DNA from: Blautia wexlerae
Lineage (GTDB): Bacteria > Bacillota > Clostridia > Lachnospirales > Lachnospiraceae
Direction of reading: 5' to 3'
Assembly (NCBI RefSeq): GCF_013300825.1
Contig: NZ_JAAIMY010000008.1
Coordinates: 1-64,000 of the forward strand
DNA: 64,000 bases
Part shown: in pieces, positions 43,279-52,326 of the stretch
Numbering within the stretch: the first letter of the stretch is position 1
Layout: the number at the start of each line of letters is the position of its first letter
The notes under the pieces: model-generated
The model's database searches: none
The model's input: the letters and a program-made list of their open reading frames with translations, nothing else
Told to the model about the DNA's origin: nothing
Made by a program: the position numbers and the translations under genes

Positions 43279-44409
43279 ATGATAGATTTACAGGAATGCA
43301 GAAATGAAATAGATAAGATTGACAGCGATATCATACGTCTTTTTGAACAGAGAATGAAGGTGTGTGAGGATGTTGCAGAATATAAGATACGTACAGGAAA
43401 GAAGGTTCTGGATCCGGAAAGAGAAAGACAGAAGCTGGAGGTCCTGAGAGGTAAGGCGCATGGAGAATTTAATCAGCTTGGTGCGCAGGAGCTTTTTCAG
43501 CAGATCATGGCGATCAGCCGTAAGAGACAGTATCAGCTTCTCACAGAGCATGGAATCGAGGATGATGAGAAACTGGAAATGGTAGATGCACTTCCGTTGA
43601 AAGATGTAAGAGTTGTCTTTCAGGGTGTGGAAGGTGCATACAGCTATGCTGCAATGAGGGAATATTTCCAGGACGATATTGAGAGTTTTCATGTAAAAAC
43701 CTGGCGCGATGCAATGGAAGCAGTTGTGGAGGGAAGAGCAGACTATGCGGTACTTCCCATTGAGAATACAACTGCCGGTATTGTGGCTGATATTTATGAT
43801 CTTCTTACAGAGTATGAGCTGAGTATTGTAGGAGAACAGATCATCCGTCCGGAGCATGTACTTCTGGGACTGCCGGATGCTGAACTGGAGGATATCAGAC
43901 AGGTATGTTCTCATCCTCAGGCGCTTTCCCAGTGTGGAAAATATCTGGAATCTCATCCGGACTGGAAGAAGAAAGAGATGGAAAATACTGCCGGTTCTGC
44001 CAAGAAGATAAAAGAAGACAATGACAAGACGCAGGCTGCTATTGCCAGCAGACAGGCAGGAGATCTTTACGGACTGAAGATCCTGGCTGAGAATATCTGC
44101 TATAACGGACAGAATGCCACACGTTTTGTGATTGTGAGTAAGAAACCAATCTATGTGAAGGATGCACATAAGATCAGCATTTTCTTTGAACTGCATCATG
44201 AGAGCGGAACTCTTTACAATATGCTGTCTCACATTATTTATAATGGACTGAATATGACGAAGATAGAATCCCGCCCGATCACAGGGAAGAACTGGCAGTA
44301 CCGTTTTTTTGTTGATTTTGAAGGGAATTTAAAGGACAGTGCCGTGAAGAATGCCCTGAGAGGAATTGAGGCAGAAGCTGACAGAATGAGAATTTTGGGA
44401 AATTATTAA
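43279..44409 (+). CDS. pheA: Chorismate mutase / prephenate dehydratase (P-protein)
   Basis: A 376-residue bifunctional enzyme of phenylalanine synthesis. An N-terminal AroQ chorismate mutase (about 1-90; E-C-R-N-E-I-D-K-I-D) is followed by prephenate dehydratase (about 108-285) with F-Q-G-V-E-G-A-Y-S, L-P-I-E-N-T-T-A-G and N-A-T-R-F. A C-terminal ACT domain (about 295-376) has the E-S-R-P motif for phenylalanine feedback. All three parts are complete. No leader peptide or T-box was seen upstream. Confidence 0.95.
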   Translation: MIDLQECRNEIDKIDSDIIRLFEQRMKVCEDVAEYKIRTGKKVLDPERERQKLEVLRGKAHGEFNQLGAQELFQQIMAISRKRQYQLLTEHGIEDDEKLEMVDALPLKDVRVVFQGVEGAYSYAAMREYFQDDIESFHVKTWRDAMEAVVEGRADYAVLPIENTTAGIVADIYDLLTEYELSIVGEQIIRPEHVLLGLPDAELEDIRQVCSHPQALSQCGKYLESHPDWKKKEMENTAGSAKKIKEDNDKTQAAIASRQAGDLYGLKILAENICYNGQNATRFVIVSKKPIYVKDAHKISIFFELHHESGTLYNMLSHIIYNGLNMTKIESRPITGKNWQYRFFVDFEGNLKDSAVKNALRGIEAEADRMRILGNY

Positions 44410-44426
44410 AAATCATTTCCATAATG

Positions 44427-44515
44427 CCAGAGCGTGTTTGAAAAATCATTTCCACAATCTGCACGTCCCACTTTGCGGCATATTTTGCGTAAAGCATTTT
44501 TCAAACACACTCTGG
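44427..44515. repeat. Dispersed inverted-repeat element, copy B
   Basis: An 89-base element with long inverted ends: CCAGAG-GTGTTTGAAAAAT at the left and ATTTTTCAAACAC-CTCTGG at the right (one extra base in each arm). The inner block TTTTGCGTAAAGCATTTTT is nearly identical in the copy at 23900-23978. A short direct duplication (AAAAATCATTTCC at 44409 and 44441) overlaps its left end. It lies between pheA and the DUF815 gene. Confidence 0.78.
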
Positions 44516-44594
44516 TACATCGTTTTCGAAATAATTATACCACTCACAGCAGAACAATAAGATAAAACAACAAGGTAAGAAGGAAGTAATAAAA

Positions 44595-45902
44595 ATGGCT
44601 AGATTAAATGAATGCATCTTATACCGTAACTTTGAACATGGAGAAATCCTTGATAAAATGGCAGAACTGATGAATGCCTGGGAACAGAAAGCACCTGATC
44701 TGAAAGAAAAGGAAGGGCTGTTTTTTGAGTGTGCCAACGGACTGGTGGAAACTGCCGGCGCTTATGGCTTTTCCGGAAATTTATGGCACTGTTATCTGAC
44801 ATTTCTTCTGGTAAATAATGAAAATGCATTTAGTACAGCCTGTGAGATCAGAGGGGCTGTCAACGGAAGTATTAATGAACTGGCACTGAATGATTTCGGT
44901 GTGTTTAAAGAACTGTATGATTTTGACCTGACTGTACTGGATGAGGCATTTGGAATTTCCTGCTGTAAGGTTCTCGGTGATTATACCAACACCGGAAGTA
45001 ACAGCAAGATGTTTAATTCCCGTATCAGAGACCGTATCTGTGATCTGAGCAAAACGCTGGCAGCAGCGGAGTCCACAGAGGAATTCATGAAGGATATGGT
45101 ACAGTTTTATAAGGATTTTGGTGTGGGTAAGCTGGGATTACATAAGGCCTTTCGTGTAGGCCATGATGAGAATGATAATGTGGAGATCCAGCCGATTACA
45201 AGGATCGCTCATGTGAAACTGGAGGACCTGGTCGGATATGAAATCCCGAAGCAGAAACTGATCGAGAATACAGAAGCTTTCGTAAGAGGCAGAAAGGCAA
45301 ACAACTGTCTGCTTTTTGGTGATGCAGGTACAGGTAAATCCTCAAGTATCAAGGGAATCCTGAACCGTTATTATGATGAGGGACTTCGTATTATCGAGGT
45401 GTATAAGCATCAGTTTCAGGATCTGAATGATGTGATCGCCCAGATCAAGAATCGAAACTACAAATTTATTATTTATATGGATGACCTGTCATTTGAGGAA
45501 TTTGAAATCGAATATAAATATCTGAAGGCAGTGATCGAAGGCGGTCTGGAGAAGAAACCGGACAATATCCTGATCTATGCAACAAGTAACAGAAGACATC
45601 TGGTAAGAGAGAAGTCCAGTGACAAACTGGAAATCATGGATGATGACGATCTGCATTCCTCCGATACAGTGCAGGAGAAGCTTTCACTGGTTTATCGTTT
45701 TGGTGTCCGTATTTACTATGGCGCACCGAGCAAAAAAGAATTCCAGACAATTGTGAAAGCTCTCGCAGAGAGAAACGGAATTACCATGCCGGAGGACGAA
45801 CTGCTTCTGGAAGCAAATAAGTGGGAGCTTTCCCATGGAGGACTTACAGGACGAACTGCACAGCAGTTTATCGACCATCTGCTGGGTGTGGAGAAGGAAT
45901 AA
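44595..45902 (+). CDS. DUF815 AAA-type ATPase
   Basis: A 435-residue protein. The N-terminal 200 residues are an alpha-helical region with no motif; the C-terminal AAA domain (about 205-430) has Walker A F-G-D-A-G-T-G-K-S-S-S (about 240-250), Walker B F-I-I-Y-M-D-D-L-S-F and the sensor-like Y-A-T-S-N-R-R-H-L-V-R. DUF815 ATPases are common in Clostridia and of unknown role. It stands 36 bases ahead of the Ppx/GppA gene and may share its transcript, suggesting but not proving a link with polyphosphate or stress metabolism. Confidence 0.9.
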   Translation: MARLNECILYRNFEHGEILDKMAELMNAWEQKAPDLKEKEGLFFECANGLVETAGAYGFSGNLWHCYLTFLLVNNENAFSTACEIRGAVNGSINELALNDFGVFKELYDFDLTVLDEAFGISCCKVLGDYTNTGSNSKMFNSRIRDRICDLSKTLAAAESTEEFMKDMVQFYKDFGVGKLGLHKAFRVGHDENDNVEIQPITRIAHVKLEDLVGYEIPKQKLIENTEAFVRGRKANNCLLFGDAGTGKSSSIKGILNRYYDEGLRIIEVYKHQFQDLNDVIAQIKNRNYKFIIYMDDLSFEEFEIEYKYLKAVIEGGLEKKPDNILIYATSNRRHLVREKSSDKLEIMDDDDLHSSDTVQEKLSLVYRFGVRIYYGAPSKKEFQTIVKALAERNGITMPEDELLLEANKWELSHGGLTGRTAQQFIDHLLGVEKE

Positions 45903-45938
45903 AAAAGCAAATAGATGAATGGTAAAGGGGGAACGCAT

Positions 45939-47477
45939 ATGGCAGTCATGACATTTGCAGCCATTGACATCGGATCTTATGAAGTCAGCATGAAGATCTT
46001 TGAGATGTCAAAAAGAATTGGTTTTCGTGAACTGAATGATGTCAGATACAGTCTGGAAATTGGAAAGGGTGTCTATTCTGACGGAAAGATTGACTCAGAA
46101 ATGCTGAATGTTTTATGTGAGGTGCTGAACGACTTTAAGAGGCTGATGCAGGACTTTGGGGTGGAAGAGTATCGTGCCTGCGGCACCAGTGCATTCAGAG
46201 AACTTGTGAATCCGCTGCTGATCATTGAACAGATCTATCAGCGTACAGGAATGAAAATTGAAATATTAAGCAGTGCAGAACAGCATTTCCTTGGATATAA
46301 ATCAATCGCTGCCATAGAAAAGGGATTCAAAAAGATGATCCAGAAAGGCACCGCGATCCTGGATGTGGGCGGCGGCAGCCTTCAGGTTTCCCTCTTTGAC
46401 AAGGATGCACTGGTCACTACCCAGGGACTTAAAATGGGAAGTTTAAGAATCCGCCAGCGTCTGCAGGAACTGGAGAAAACAACCATTCATTATGACAAGT
46501 TGGTTGAGGAATTTATCCGAAATGACCTGATGAGCTTTCAGCGTCTGTATCTGAAGGATAAGGATATCAGGAATGTGATCCTGATGGGAGATTTTATTAC
46601 AGATATGATCTTCCAGGAGGAAATGGAAGACAGGATCATTACAAGGGAAGAATTTATGAAACGCTATGAGGATACAGTTGGAAAATCTGTTGACTTATTG
46701 GCACAGGAGATGGAGATTGATCCAGAATATGCATCCCTTGTTGTGCCGACTATGGTAGTGTGCAGAAATTTTATTGATATTTTCAATGCAGAGTCTCTCT
46801 GGGCACCAGGTGTTTCCCTGCTGGATGGAATTGCCTATGATTTTGCAGAGAAGAAAAAATTTCTCAAAAGTGTCCACAATTTTGAGAATGACATTCTGGT
46901 TACATCAAAGAACATTGCAAAACGCTATTCCAGCAGTAAGAGCCATATCCAGGGAACTATGAATCTTTGCCTGAATATCTTTGACAGTATGAAGAAAGTT
47001 CATGGCATGGGAGCAAGAGAACGTCTGTTATTGCAGATCGCGGCACTGCTTCATGACTGTGGCAAATATATCAGTATGGAAAAGGGTTCTGAGTGTTCCT
47101 ATCAGATCATTATGTCTACAGATATTATTGGTCTGTCCTCTATGGAGCGCCAGATGATCGCATGTGCGGTCAGATTCAATAATTCTGCGTTTGTTTATTA
47201 CGATGAACTTTACAGTATGGGAATCGCTATAGACAGAGAGAGCTATATCAAGGTGGTAAAGATGACTGCAATCCTTCGTCTGGCGAATGCCATGGACAGA
47301 AGTCATTATCAGAAAGTAAAAGGAATCAAAGCAGTGCTCAAAGACAGAGAACTGCAGATGATCGTGGATTCTGCACAGGACATTTCCCTGGAACTGGGAC
47401 TGCTGAAAGATAAAGAGGCATTTTTTGAAGAAGTATTTGGCATTCGTCTGGTTCTCAGACGCAAGGGCAGAGCGTAA
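45939..47477 (+). CDS. Ppx/GppA phosphatase with HD domain (exopolyphosphatase family)
   Basis: A 512-residue protein. The actin-like Ppx/GppA domain (about 1-300) has I-D-I-G-S-Y-E (6-12) and L-D-V-G-G-G-S-L-Q-V-S (about 144-154); the C-terminal HD domain (about 320-500) carries L-L-H-D-C-G-K-Y-I. Such enzymes hydrolyse polyphosphate or pppGpp. ppk follows only 14 bases later, strongly suggesting paired making and breaking of polyphosphate. The start at 45939 has AAAGGGGG eight bases upstream. Which substrate is used is not decided. Confidence 0.88.
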   Translation: MAVMTFAAIDIGSYEVSMKIFEMSKRIGFRELNDVRYSLEIGKGVYSDGKIDSEMLNVLCEVLNDFKRLMQDFGVEEYRACGTSAFRELVNPLLIIEQIYQRTGMKIEILSSAEQHFLGYKSIAAIEKGFKKMIQKGTAILDVGGGSLQVSLFDKDALVTTQGLKMGSLRIRQRLQELEKTTIHYDKLVEEFIRNDLMSFQRLYLKDKDIRNVILMGDFITDMIFQEEMEDRIITREEFMKRYEDTVGKSVDLLAQEMEIDPEYASLVVPTMVVCRNFIDIFNAESLWAPGVSLLDGIAYDFAEKKKFLKSVHNFENDILVTSKNIAKRYSSSKSHIQGTMNLCLNIFDSMKKVHGMGARERLLLQIAALLHDCGKYISMEKGSECSYQIIMSTDIIGLSSMERQMIACAVRFNNSAFVYYDELYSMGIAIDRESYIKVVKMTAILRLANAMDRSHYQKVKGIKAVLKDRELQMIVDSAQDISLELGLLKDKEAFFEEVFGIRLVLRRKGRA

Positions 47478-47491
47478 AGGAGGATGAACTT

Positions 47492-49660
47492 ATGGACTTT
47501 GAAAAATTTGAAAAGAAAGAATATTTCGTGAATCGCGAGCTGAGCTGGCTCAAATTTGATGAGCGTGTTCTGAGTGAAGCAAGAGATAAAAATCTTCCTT
47601 TGTTTGACAGACTGAAGTTCTTAAGTATTACCGCATCCAATCTGGATGAATTCTTTATGGTGCGTGTGGCGTCTCTTAAGGATCAGGTACATGCAGGATA
47701 TCATAAAACAGACATTGCAGGAATGACAGCCAAGGAGCAGTTAAAAGAAATCAGTGTCCGTACCCATGAACTGGTTCATGTACAGTATAATACACTGAAC
47801 CGTTCTCTGATCCCTGCGCTTGAGAAAGCCGGAATGCACCTGGTGGCAGCCCATGAGAATCTTACAGAAGCACAGAGTGTATTTGTAGACAGATACTTTG
47901 AGGATAATGTATATCCGGTACTTACACCGATGGCGATGGATTCTTCCAGACCGTTTCCGCTGATCAGAAACAAGACATTAAATATTGGTGCTCTGATCTC
48001 CAAGAAGGAGAAGAGTGATAAACTCAGCAAAAAGGATAAAACAGGAGAACTTCTGTTTGCTACAGTGCAGGTTCCGTCTGTGCTTCCAAGGGTGGTGCAG
48101 ATTCCGTCAAAGAAGGATGGAGATACCACAGTGATCCTGCTGGAAGAGATTATTGAAAGAAATATTGACAAACTTTTCCTGAGTTATGATGTGATATGTG
48201 CCCATCCTTACCGTATTATGCGTAATGCGGATCTTACCATCGATGAAGATGAGGCAGAGGATCTGCTGGTGGAGATCCAGCGCCAGTTAAAGAAACGTCA
48301 GTGGGGTGAGGTTATCCGTCTGGAAGTAGAGGATAACATGGATGAACGCCTGCTGAAGATTCTGAAAACGGAATTTGACATCAAAGAGGCAGATGTTTTT
48401 GAGATAAACGGACCTCTGGATCTTACCATGCTGATGAAAGTATATGGTGCGGAGGGCTTTGATGCTTACAAGACACCGAGATATCAGCCGGCACCTGTAC
48501 CGGAATTTCAGAATGAGAAGGATATTTTCCAGGTGATACGTGAGGGCGATGTATTCCTGCATCATCCTTATATGAGCTTCGATCCTGTTGTAAATTTTGT
48601 ACGTCAGGCAGCAAAAGATCCGGATGTTCTGGCTATTAAACAGACTCTGTATCGCGTCAGCGGCAATTCACCGATTATTGCTGCCCTTGCGCAGGCAGCA
48701 GAAAACGGCAAACAGGTTTCCGTACTGGTAGAGCTGAAAGCACGTTTTGATGAAGAAAATAATATTGTATGGGCGAAGAAGCTGGAGAAGGCAGGATGTC
48801 ATGTAATCTATGGTCTGGTAGGTCTTAAGACACACAGCAAGATCACGCTGGTTGTGCGCAGGGAAGAGACAGGAATCCGCCGTTATGTGCATCTGGCGAC
48901 CGGAAACTACAATGATTCCACTGCAAAACTCTATACAGACTGCGGTATCTTTACCTGCGATGAACGTTTCGGTGAAGATGCAACAGCAGTATTTAACATG
49001 CTCTCCGGGTATTCAGAACCAAAAAGCTGGAATAAGCTGATCGTAGCACCAATCTGGATGAAAGACAGATTCTTAAGCCTGATCGAACGTGAGGCGGAGA
49101 ATGCAAAGAAAGGACTTCCGGCGTTGATCCGCGCAAAGATGAATTCCCTCTGTGATCCGAAGATTATTGCAGGATTGTATTATGCATCTTCCTGCGGAGT
49201 TCAGGTGGAGCTTCTGGTAAGGGGGATCTGCTGTCTGAAAGTAGGAGTGCCGGGAATCAGTGAGAATATTCATGTCCGTTCTATTGTAGGGGAATTTCTG
49301 GAGCATAGCCGTATTTTCTATTTTGAAAACGGCGGAAACCCGGAAATCTATATGGGAAGTGCGGATTGGATGCCGCGTAACCTTGACCGCAGGGTAGAGA
49401 TTGTTTTCCCTGTGGAAGATGAGAAGATTAAGAAAGAGCTGGAACACGTACTTGATCTGGAATTTAAGGATAATGTAAAAGCTCATATCCTGCAGCCGGA
49501 TGGAACTTATGTGAAGCCGGATAAACGAGGCAAAGCCCAGATTAACTCTCAGATGGAATTCTGTATTGAGGCAACTGAGAAAGCAGCACTTCATAAACAC
49601 GAAGAAAAGAAATCTCGCGTATTCATTCCGGCAGAGCCTGCGGAGGATATAGAGGAATAA
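47492..49660 (+). CDS. ppk1: Polyphosphate kinase 1
   Basis: A 722-residue enzyme that reversibly builds polyphosphate from ATP. The N domain opens with N-R-E-L-S-W-L-K-F-D-E-R-V-L-S-E-A. The head and two phospholipase-D-like C domains follow, with V-E-L-K-A-R-F-D-E-E-N-N, the autophosphorylated His in G-L-K-T-H-S-K (about 447), and H-L-A-T-G-N-Y-N. Length is usual. It is the last gene of the DUF815-ppx-ppk run and is followed by a strong hairpin. Confidence 0.96.
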   Translation: MDFEKFEKKEYFVNRELSWLKFDERVLSEARDKNLPLFDRLKFLSITASNLDEFFMVRVASLKDQVHAGYHKTDIAGMTAKEQLKEISVRTHELVHVQYNTLNRSLIPALEKAGMHLVAAHENLTEAQSVFVDRYFEDNVYPVLTPMAMDSSRPFPLIRNKTLNIGALISKKEKSDKLSKKDKTGELLFATVQVPSVLPRVVQIPSKKDGDTTVILLEEIIERNIDKLFLSYDVICAHPYRIMRNADLTIDEDEAEDLLVEIQRQLKKRQWGEVIRLEVEDNMDERLLKILKTEFDIKEADVFEINGPLDLTMLMKVYGAEGFDAYKTPRYQPAPVPEFQNEKDIFQVIREGDVFLHHPYMSFDPVVNFVRQAAKDPDVLAIKQTLYRVSGNSPIIAALAQAAENGKQVSVLVELKARFDEENNIVWAKKLEKAGCHVIYGLVGLKTHSKITLVVRREETGIRRYVHLATGNYNDSTAKLYTDCGIFTCDERFGEDATAVFNMLSGYSEPKSWNKLIVAPIWMKDRFLSLIEREAENAKKGLPALIRAKMNSLCDPKIIAGLYYASSCGVQVELLVRGICCLKVGVPGISENIHVRSIVGEFLEHSRIFYFENGGNPEIYMGSADWMPRNLDRRVEIVFPVEDEKIKKELEHVLDLEFKDNVKAHILQPDGTYVKPDKRGKAQINSQMEFCIEATEKAALHKHEEKKSRVFIPAEPAEDIEE

Positions 49661-49690
49661 GAAACAGTCAGAAACAGAAATAAATAACTG

Positions 49691-49735
49691 GGAAATGCCA
49701 TGGAAAGCGGTGGAACTGCCATGGCATTTCTTCTC
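49691..49735 (+). terminator. Hairpin terminator after ppk
   Basis: GAAATGCCATGG (49692-49703) pairs perfectly with CCATGGCATTTC (49719-49730), followed by TTCTC. The T tract is imperfect. Confidence 0.6.
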
Positions 49736-49839
49736 TAAAAAATAAACTCCTTTTTGTGGCAAAAGCCGCATAAATACAGGGCTTTTTGAACGAAAAATTC
49801 GCGAAAAATAAAAAAATTGAAATTTTTTTAAAAAAGTAC

Positions 49840-49868
49840 TTGCATTTTAGAAAAAGATGGTGTATATT
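49840..49868 (+). promoter_or_regulatory. Promoter of tRNA-Glu
   Basis: TTGCAT (49840-49845), 17-base spacer, TATATT (49863-49868), about 40 bases before the tRNA. Confidence 0.75.
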
Positions 49869-49909
49869 AAACGAGTCGACAGCGAAGAGCAAACGACAAA
49901 CAAACAAAT

Positions 49910-49981
49910 GGCCAGTTGGTCAAGGGGTTAAGACGTCGCCCTCTCACGGCGAAAACACGGGTTCGATTCCCGTACTGGCTG
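49910..49981 (+). tRNA. tRNA-Glu (anticodon CTC)
   Basis: Acceptor GGCCAGT pairs with ACTGGCT; anticodon stem TCGCC/GGCGA encloses CTCTCAC with anticodon CTC, reading GAG; the T arm is ACGGG-TTCGATT-CCCGT. Discriminator is G at 49981 and CCA is not encoded. Confidence 0.95.
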
Positions 49982-49999
49982 CTAACAAAATAGTGAGAA

Positions 50000-50031
50000 A
50001 ATAACCAGAGCATAGGCTCTGGTTATTTTTT
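50000..50031 (+). terminator. Terminator of tRNA-Glu
   Basis: AATAACCAGAGC (50000-50011) pairs with GCTCTGGTTATT (50016-50027), followed by TTTT. Confidence 0.85.
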
Positions 50032-50068
50032 GCGCTCAGAAGATTTATAGCTGAATAGAAAGAAAAAG

Positions 50069-50097
50069 TTGACAGTTGAAAAAACCAATGATAAGAT
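50069..50097 (+). promoter_or_regulatory. Promoter with no gene behind it
   Basis: TTGACA (50069-50074), 17-base spacer, TAAGAT (50092-50097), placed 70 bases before a terminator. Confidence 0.55.
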
Positions 50098-50103
50098 AAA
50101 TGC

Positions 50104-50171
50104 ACTCAAATTATAACAGAACAGGCTTACAGGCAGAAAAGGATCAGAATTTCGGTTCTGATTATTTTTTT
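50104..50171 (+). ncRNA. Possible short RNA between a promoter and a terminator
   Basis: The promoter at 50069-50097 would start a transcript near 50104. It ends at ATCAGAA-TTTCGG-TTCTGAT (about 50143-50162) followed by TATTTTTTT. The 65-70 bases contain no frame and do not fold as a tRNA. It may be a small RNA, or a tRNA unit whose tRNA has been deleted. Confidence 0.4.
50142..50171 (+). terminator. Terminator of the possible short RNA
   Basis: ATCAGAA and TTCTGAT pair around TTTCGG, followed by TATTTTTTT. Confidence 0.7.
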
Positions 50172-50204
50172 GTGTTTTATTCCATTGACAAGGAAGGTTT
50201 AGGC

Positions 50205-50233
50205 TTGAAAAAAAATAAAAATTCGGTTATAAT
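50205..50233 (+). promoter_or_regulatory. Promoter of the topoisomerase genes
   Basis: TTGAAA (50205-50210), 17-base spacer, perfect TATAAT (50228-50233), about 95 bases before the start codon. Confidence 0.85.
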
Positions 50234-50328
50234 ACGAACAAATGTTTGCAATATAAAATTTATTTCCTGATTTGCAGTAAGCAATCTGGTTGATGTTGAT
50301 ATATAGAAAGAAAGGAAATGTAACAGAC

Positions 50329-52254
50329 ATGGCAAAGAAAAACACCTATGATGCAGGGAGCATTTCTGTCCTGGAAGGTCTGGAGGCGGTTCGTAAGCGT
50401 CCGGGAATGTACATCGGAAGTGTTTCACGAAAAGGATTAAATCATCTCATTTATGAGATCGTAGATAACGCAGTAGATGAACATCTGGCAGGATACTGCA
50501 GTCTGATCCATGTGATTCTGGAGAAGGATGGTTCCTGTACGGTTACGGATAATGGAAGAGGAATTCCGGTAGATATGCATGAGAAAGGAGTGTCGGCAGA
50601 GAGACTTGTATTTACAACTCTTCATGCAGGCGGTAAATTTGATAATTCTGCCTATAAGACCAGCGGAGGACTTCATGGAGTAGGCTCTTCGGTTGTGAAT
50701 GCCCTGTCTACATATCTGGACATTAAGATCAGTCGTGACGGATATGTGCATCATGATCACTATGAACGGGGAATCCCGACCATTGAACTTGAGGAAGGGT
50801 TGCTGCCGAAGCTGGGTAAGACCAGACAGACCGGAACAAGTATCAATTTCCTTCCTGACCCGGAGATTTTTGAAAAGACAAGATTTTCTGCAACAGAAGT
50901 AAAGAGCAGACTTCATGAGACTGCATATCTGAATCCGGAACTGACCATTCATTTTGAGGATAAAAGAGGTGCAGAGGTCGAGGATATTACCTATCATGAG
51001 CCGGACGGTATCATTGGATTTATCAAGGATCTGAACCACAGCGCGGAAGTCCTGCATGATCCGGTTTACCTGAAAGGGGAAGCAGACGGTATTCAGGTAG
51101 AGGTGGCATTTCAGTTTACCAATGAATTTCGTGAGAATGTACTGGGCTTCTGTAATAACATTTACAATGCAGAGGGCGGTACTCATCTGACCGGATTTAA
51201 GACTACATTTACTACAGTCATGAATACTTATGCGAGAGAGATTGGTGTTCTTAAAGACAAGGATCCGAACTTCACAGGTGCAGATATCCGTAACGGAATG
51301 ACAGCAGTTGTTTCCATCAAGCATCCGGAACCTCGTTTCGAGGGACAGACCAAGACAAAGCTGGATAATCAGGATGCATCACGCGCAACCGGAAAGGTTG
51401 TAGGAGAGCAGATGGTACTTTATTTTGACAGAAATCTGGAGACTCTTAAGACAATCCTTTCCTGCGCGGAGAAAGCTGCCAAAATCCGCAAGACAGAGGA
51501 GAGAGCCAAGACCAATCTTCTGACAAAGCAGAAATATTCCTTTGACTCTAACGGAAAGCTGGCAAACTGTGAGAAAAAGGATCCGTCCCAGTGTGAGATC
51601 TTTATCGTAGAGGGAGATTCTGCGGGAGGTTCCGCAAAGACTGCCCGTAATCGTAATTATCAGGCAATCCTTCCTATCAGAGGCAAGATCCTGAATGTGG
51701 AGAAAGCAACCATTGATAAAGTGCTTGCCAATGCGGAGATCAAGACCATGATCAATGCATTTGGATGTGGATTTTCCGAAGGATACGGAAATGACTTTGA
51801 TATTACGAAGCTTCGTTACGACAAGATTGTGATTATGGCTGATGCCGATGTGGATGGGGCACATATTTCCACACTGCTCCTGACTTTATTCTACCGTTTC
51901 ATGCCGGATCTGATCACTGAGGGACATGTGTATATTGCCATGCCGCCATTATATAAAGTCATGCCTAAGAAGGGGCAGGAGGAATACCTGTATGATGATA
52001 AGGCACTGGAGAGATACAGACGTGCCCATAAACCGGGAAGCTTTACTCTTCAGAGATATAAAGGTCTGGGCGAGATGGATGCGGAGCAGCTCTGGGAGAC
52101 TACTCTGAATCCGGAGACAAGAATGATGAAGCGAGTGGAGATTGAGGATGCGAGACTTGCATCAAGCGTGACAGAGATCCTGATGGGAAGCGATGTTCCG
52201 CCGAGAAAGAAGTTTATCTATGAGCATGCACAGGATGCAGAGCTGGACATCTGA
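50329..52254 (+). CDS. parE: Type II DNA topoisomerase subunit B (topoisomerase IV ParE-like)
   Basis: A 641-residue ATPase subunit. The GHKL domain shows E-I-V-D-N-A-V-D-E (about 45-53), D-N-G-R-G-I-P-V and G-L-H-G-V-G-S-S-V-V-N-A-L; the TOPRIM domain has V-E-G-D-S-A-G-G-S-A and M-A-D-A-D-V-D-G-A-H. The partner subunit follows and lacks the GyrA box, so a topoisomerase IV-like role (decatenation, relaxation) is more likely than gyrase; replication genes such as dnaA, dnaN or recF are also absent nearby. ATG 50329 starts the conserved M-A-K-K-N-T-Y-D; the frame is open 13 codons upstream. The ribosome binding site AAAGGA is rather distant. Confidence 0.85.
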   Translation: MAKKNTYDAGSISVLEGLEAVRKRPGMYIGSVSRKGLNHLIYEIVDNAVDEHLAGYCSLIHVILEKDGSCTVTDNGRGIPVDMHEKGVSAERLVFTTLHAGGKFDNSAYKTSGGLHGVGSSVVNALSTYLDIKISRDGYVHHDHYERGIPTIELEEGLLPKLGKTRQTGTSINFLPDPEIFEKTRFSATEVKSRLHETAYLNPELTIHFEDKRGAEVEDITYHEPDGIIGFIKDLNHSAEVLHDPVYLKGEADGIQVEVAFQFTNEFRENVLGFCNNIYNAEGGTHLTGFKTTFTTVMNTYAREIGVLKDKDPNFTGADIRNGMTAVVSIKHPEPRFEGQTKTKLDNQDASRATGKVVGEQMVLYFDRNLETLKTILSCAEKAAKIRKTEERAKTNLLTKQKYSFDSNGKLANCEKKDPSQCEIFIVEGDSAGGSAKTARNRNYQAILPIRGKILNVEKATIDKVLANAEIKTMINAFGCGFSEGYGNDFDITKLRYDKIVIMADADVDGAHISTLLLTLFYRFMPDLITEGHVYIAMPPLYKVMPKKGQEEYLYDDKALERYRRAHKPGSFTLQRYKGLGEMDAEQLWETTLNPETRMMKRVEIEDARLASSVTEILMGSDVPPRKKFIYEHAQDAELDI

Positions 52255-52326
52255 TTTTGCCGGAGTGTTATGTGGAAATTAAGACAGATACATGGATATG
52301 TGTCTGAGATGGAGGAAAGAAATTAA

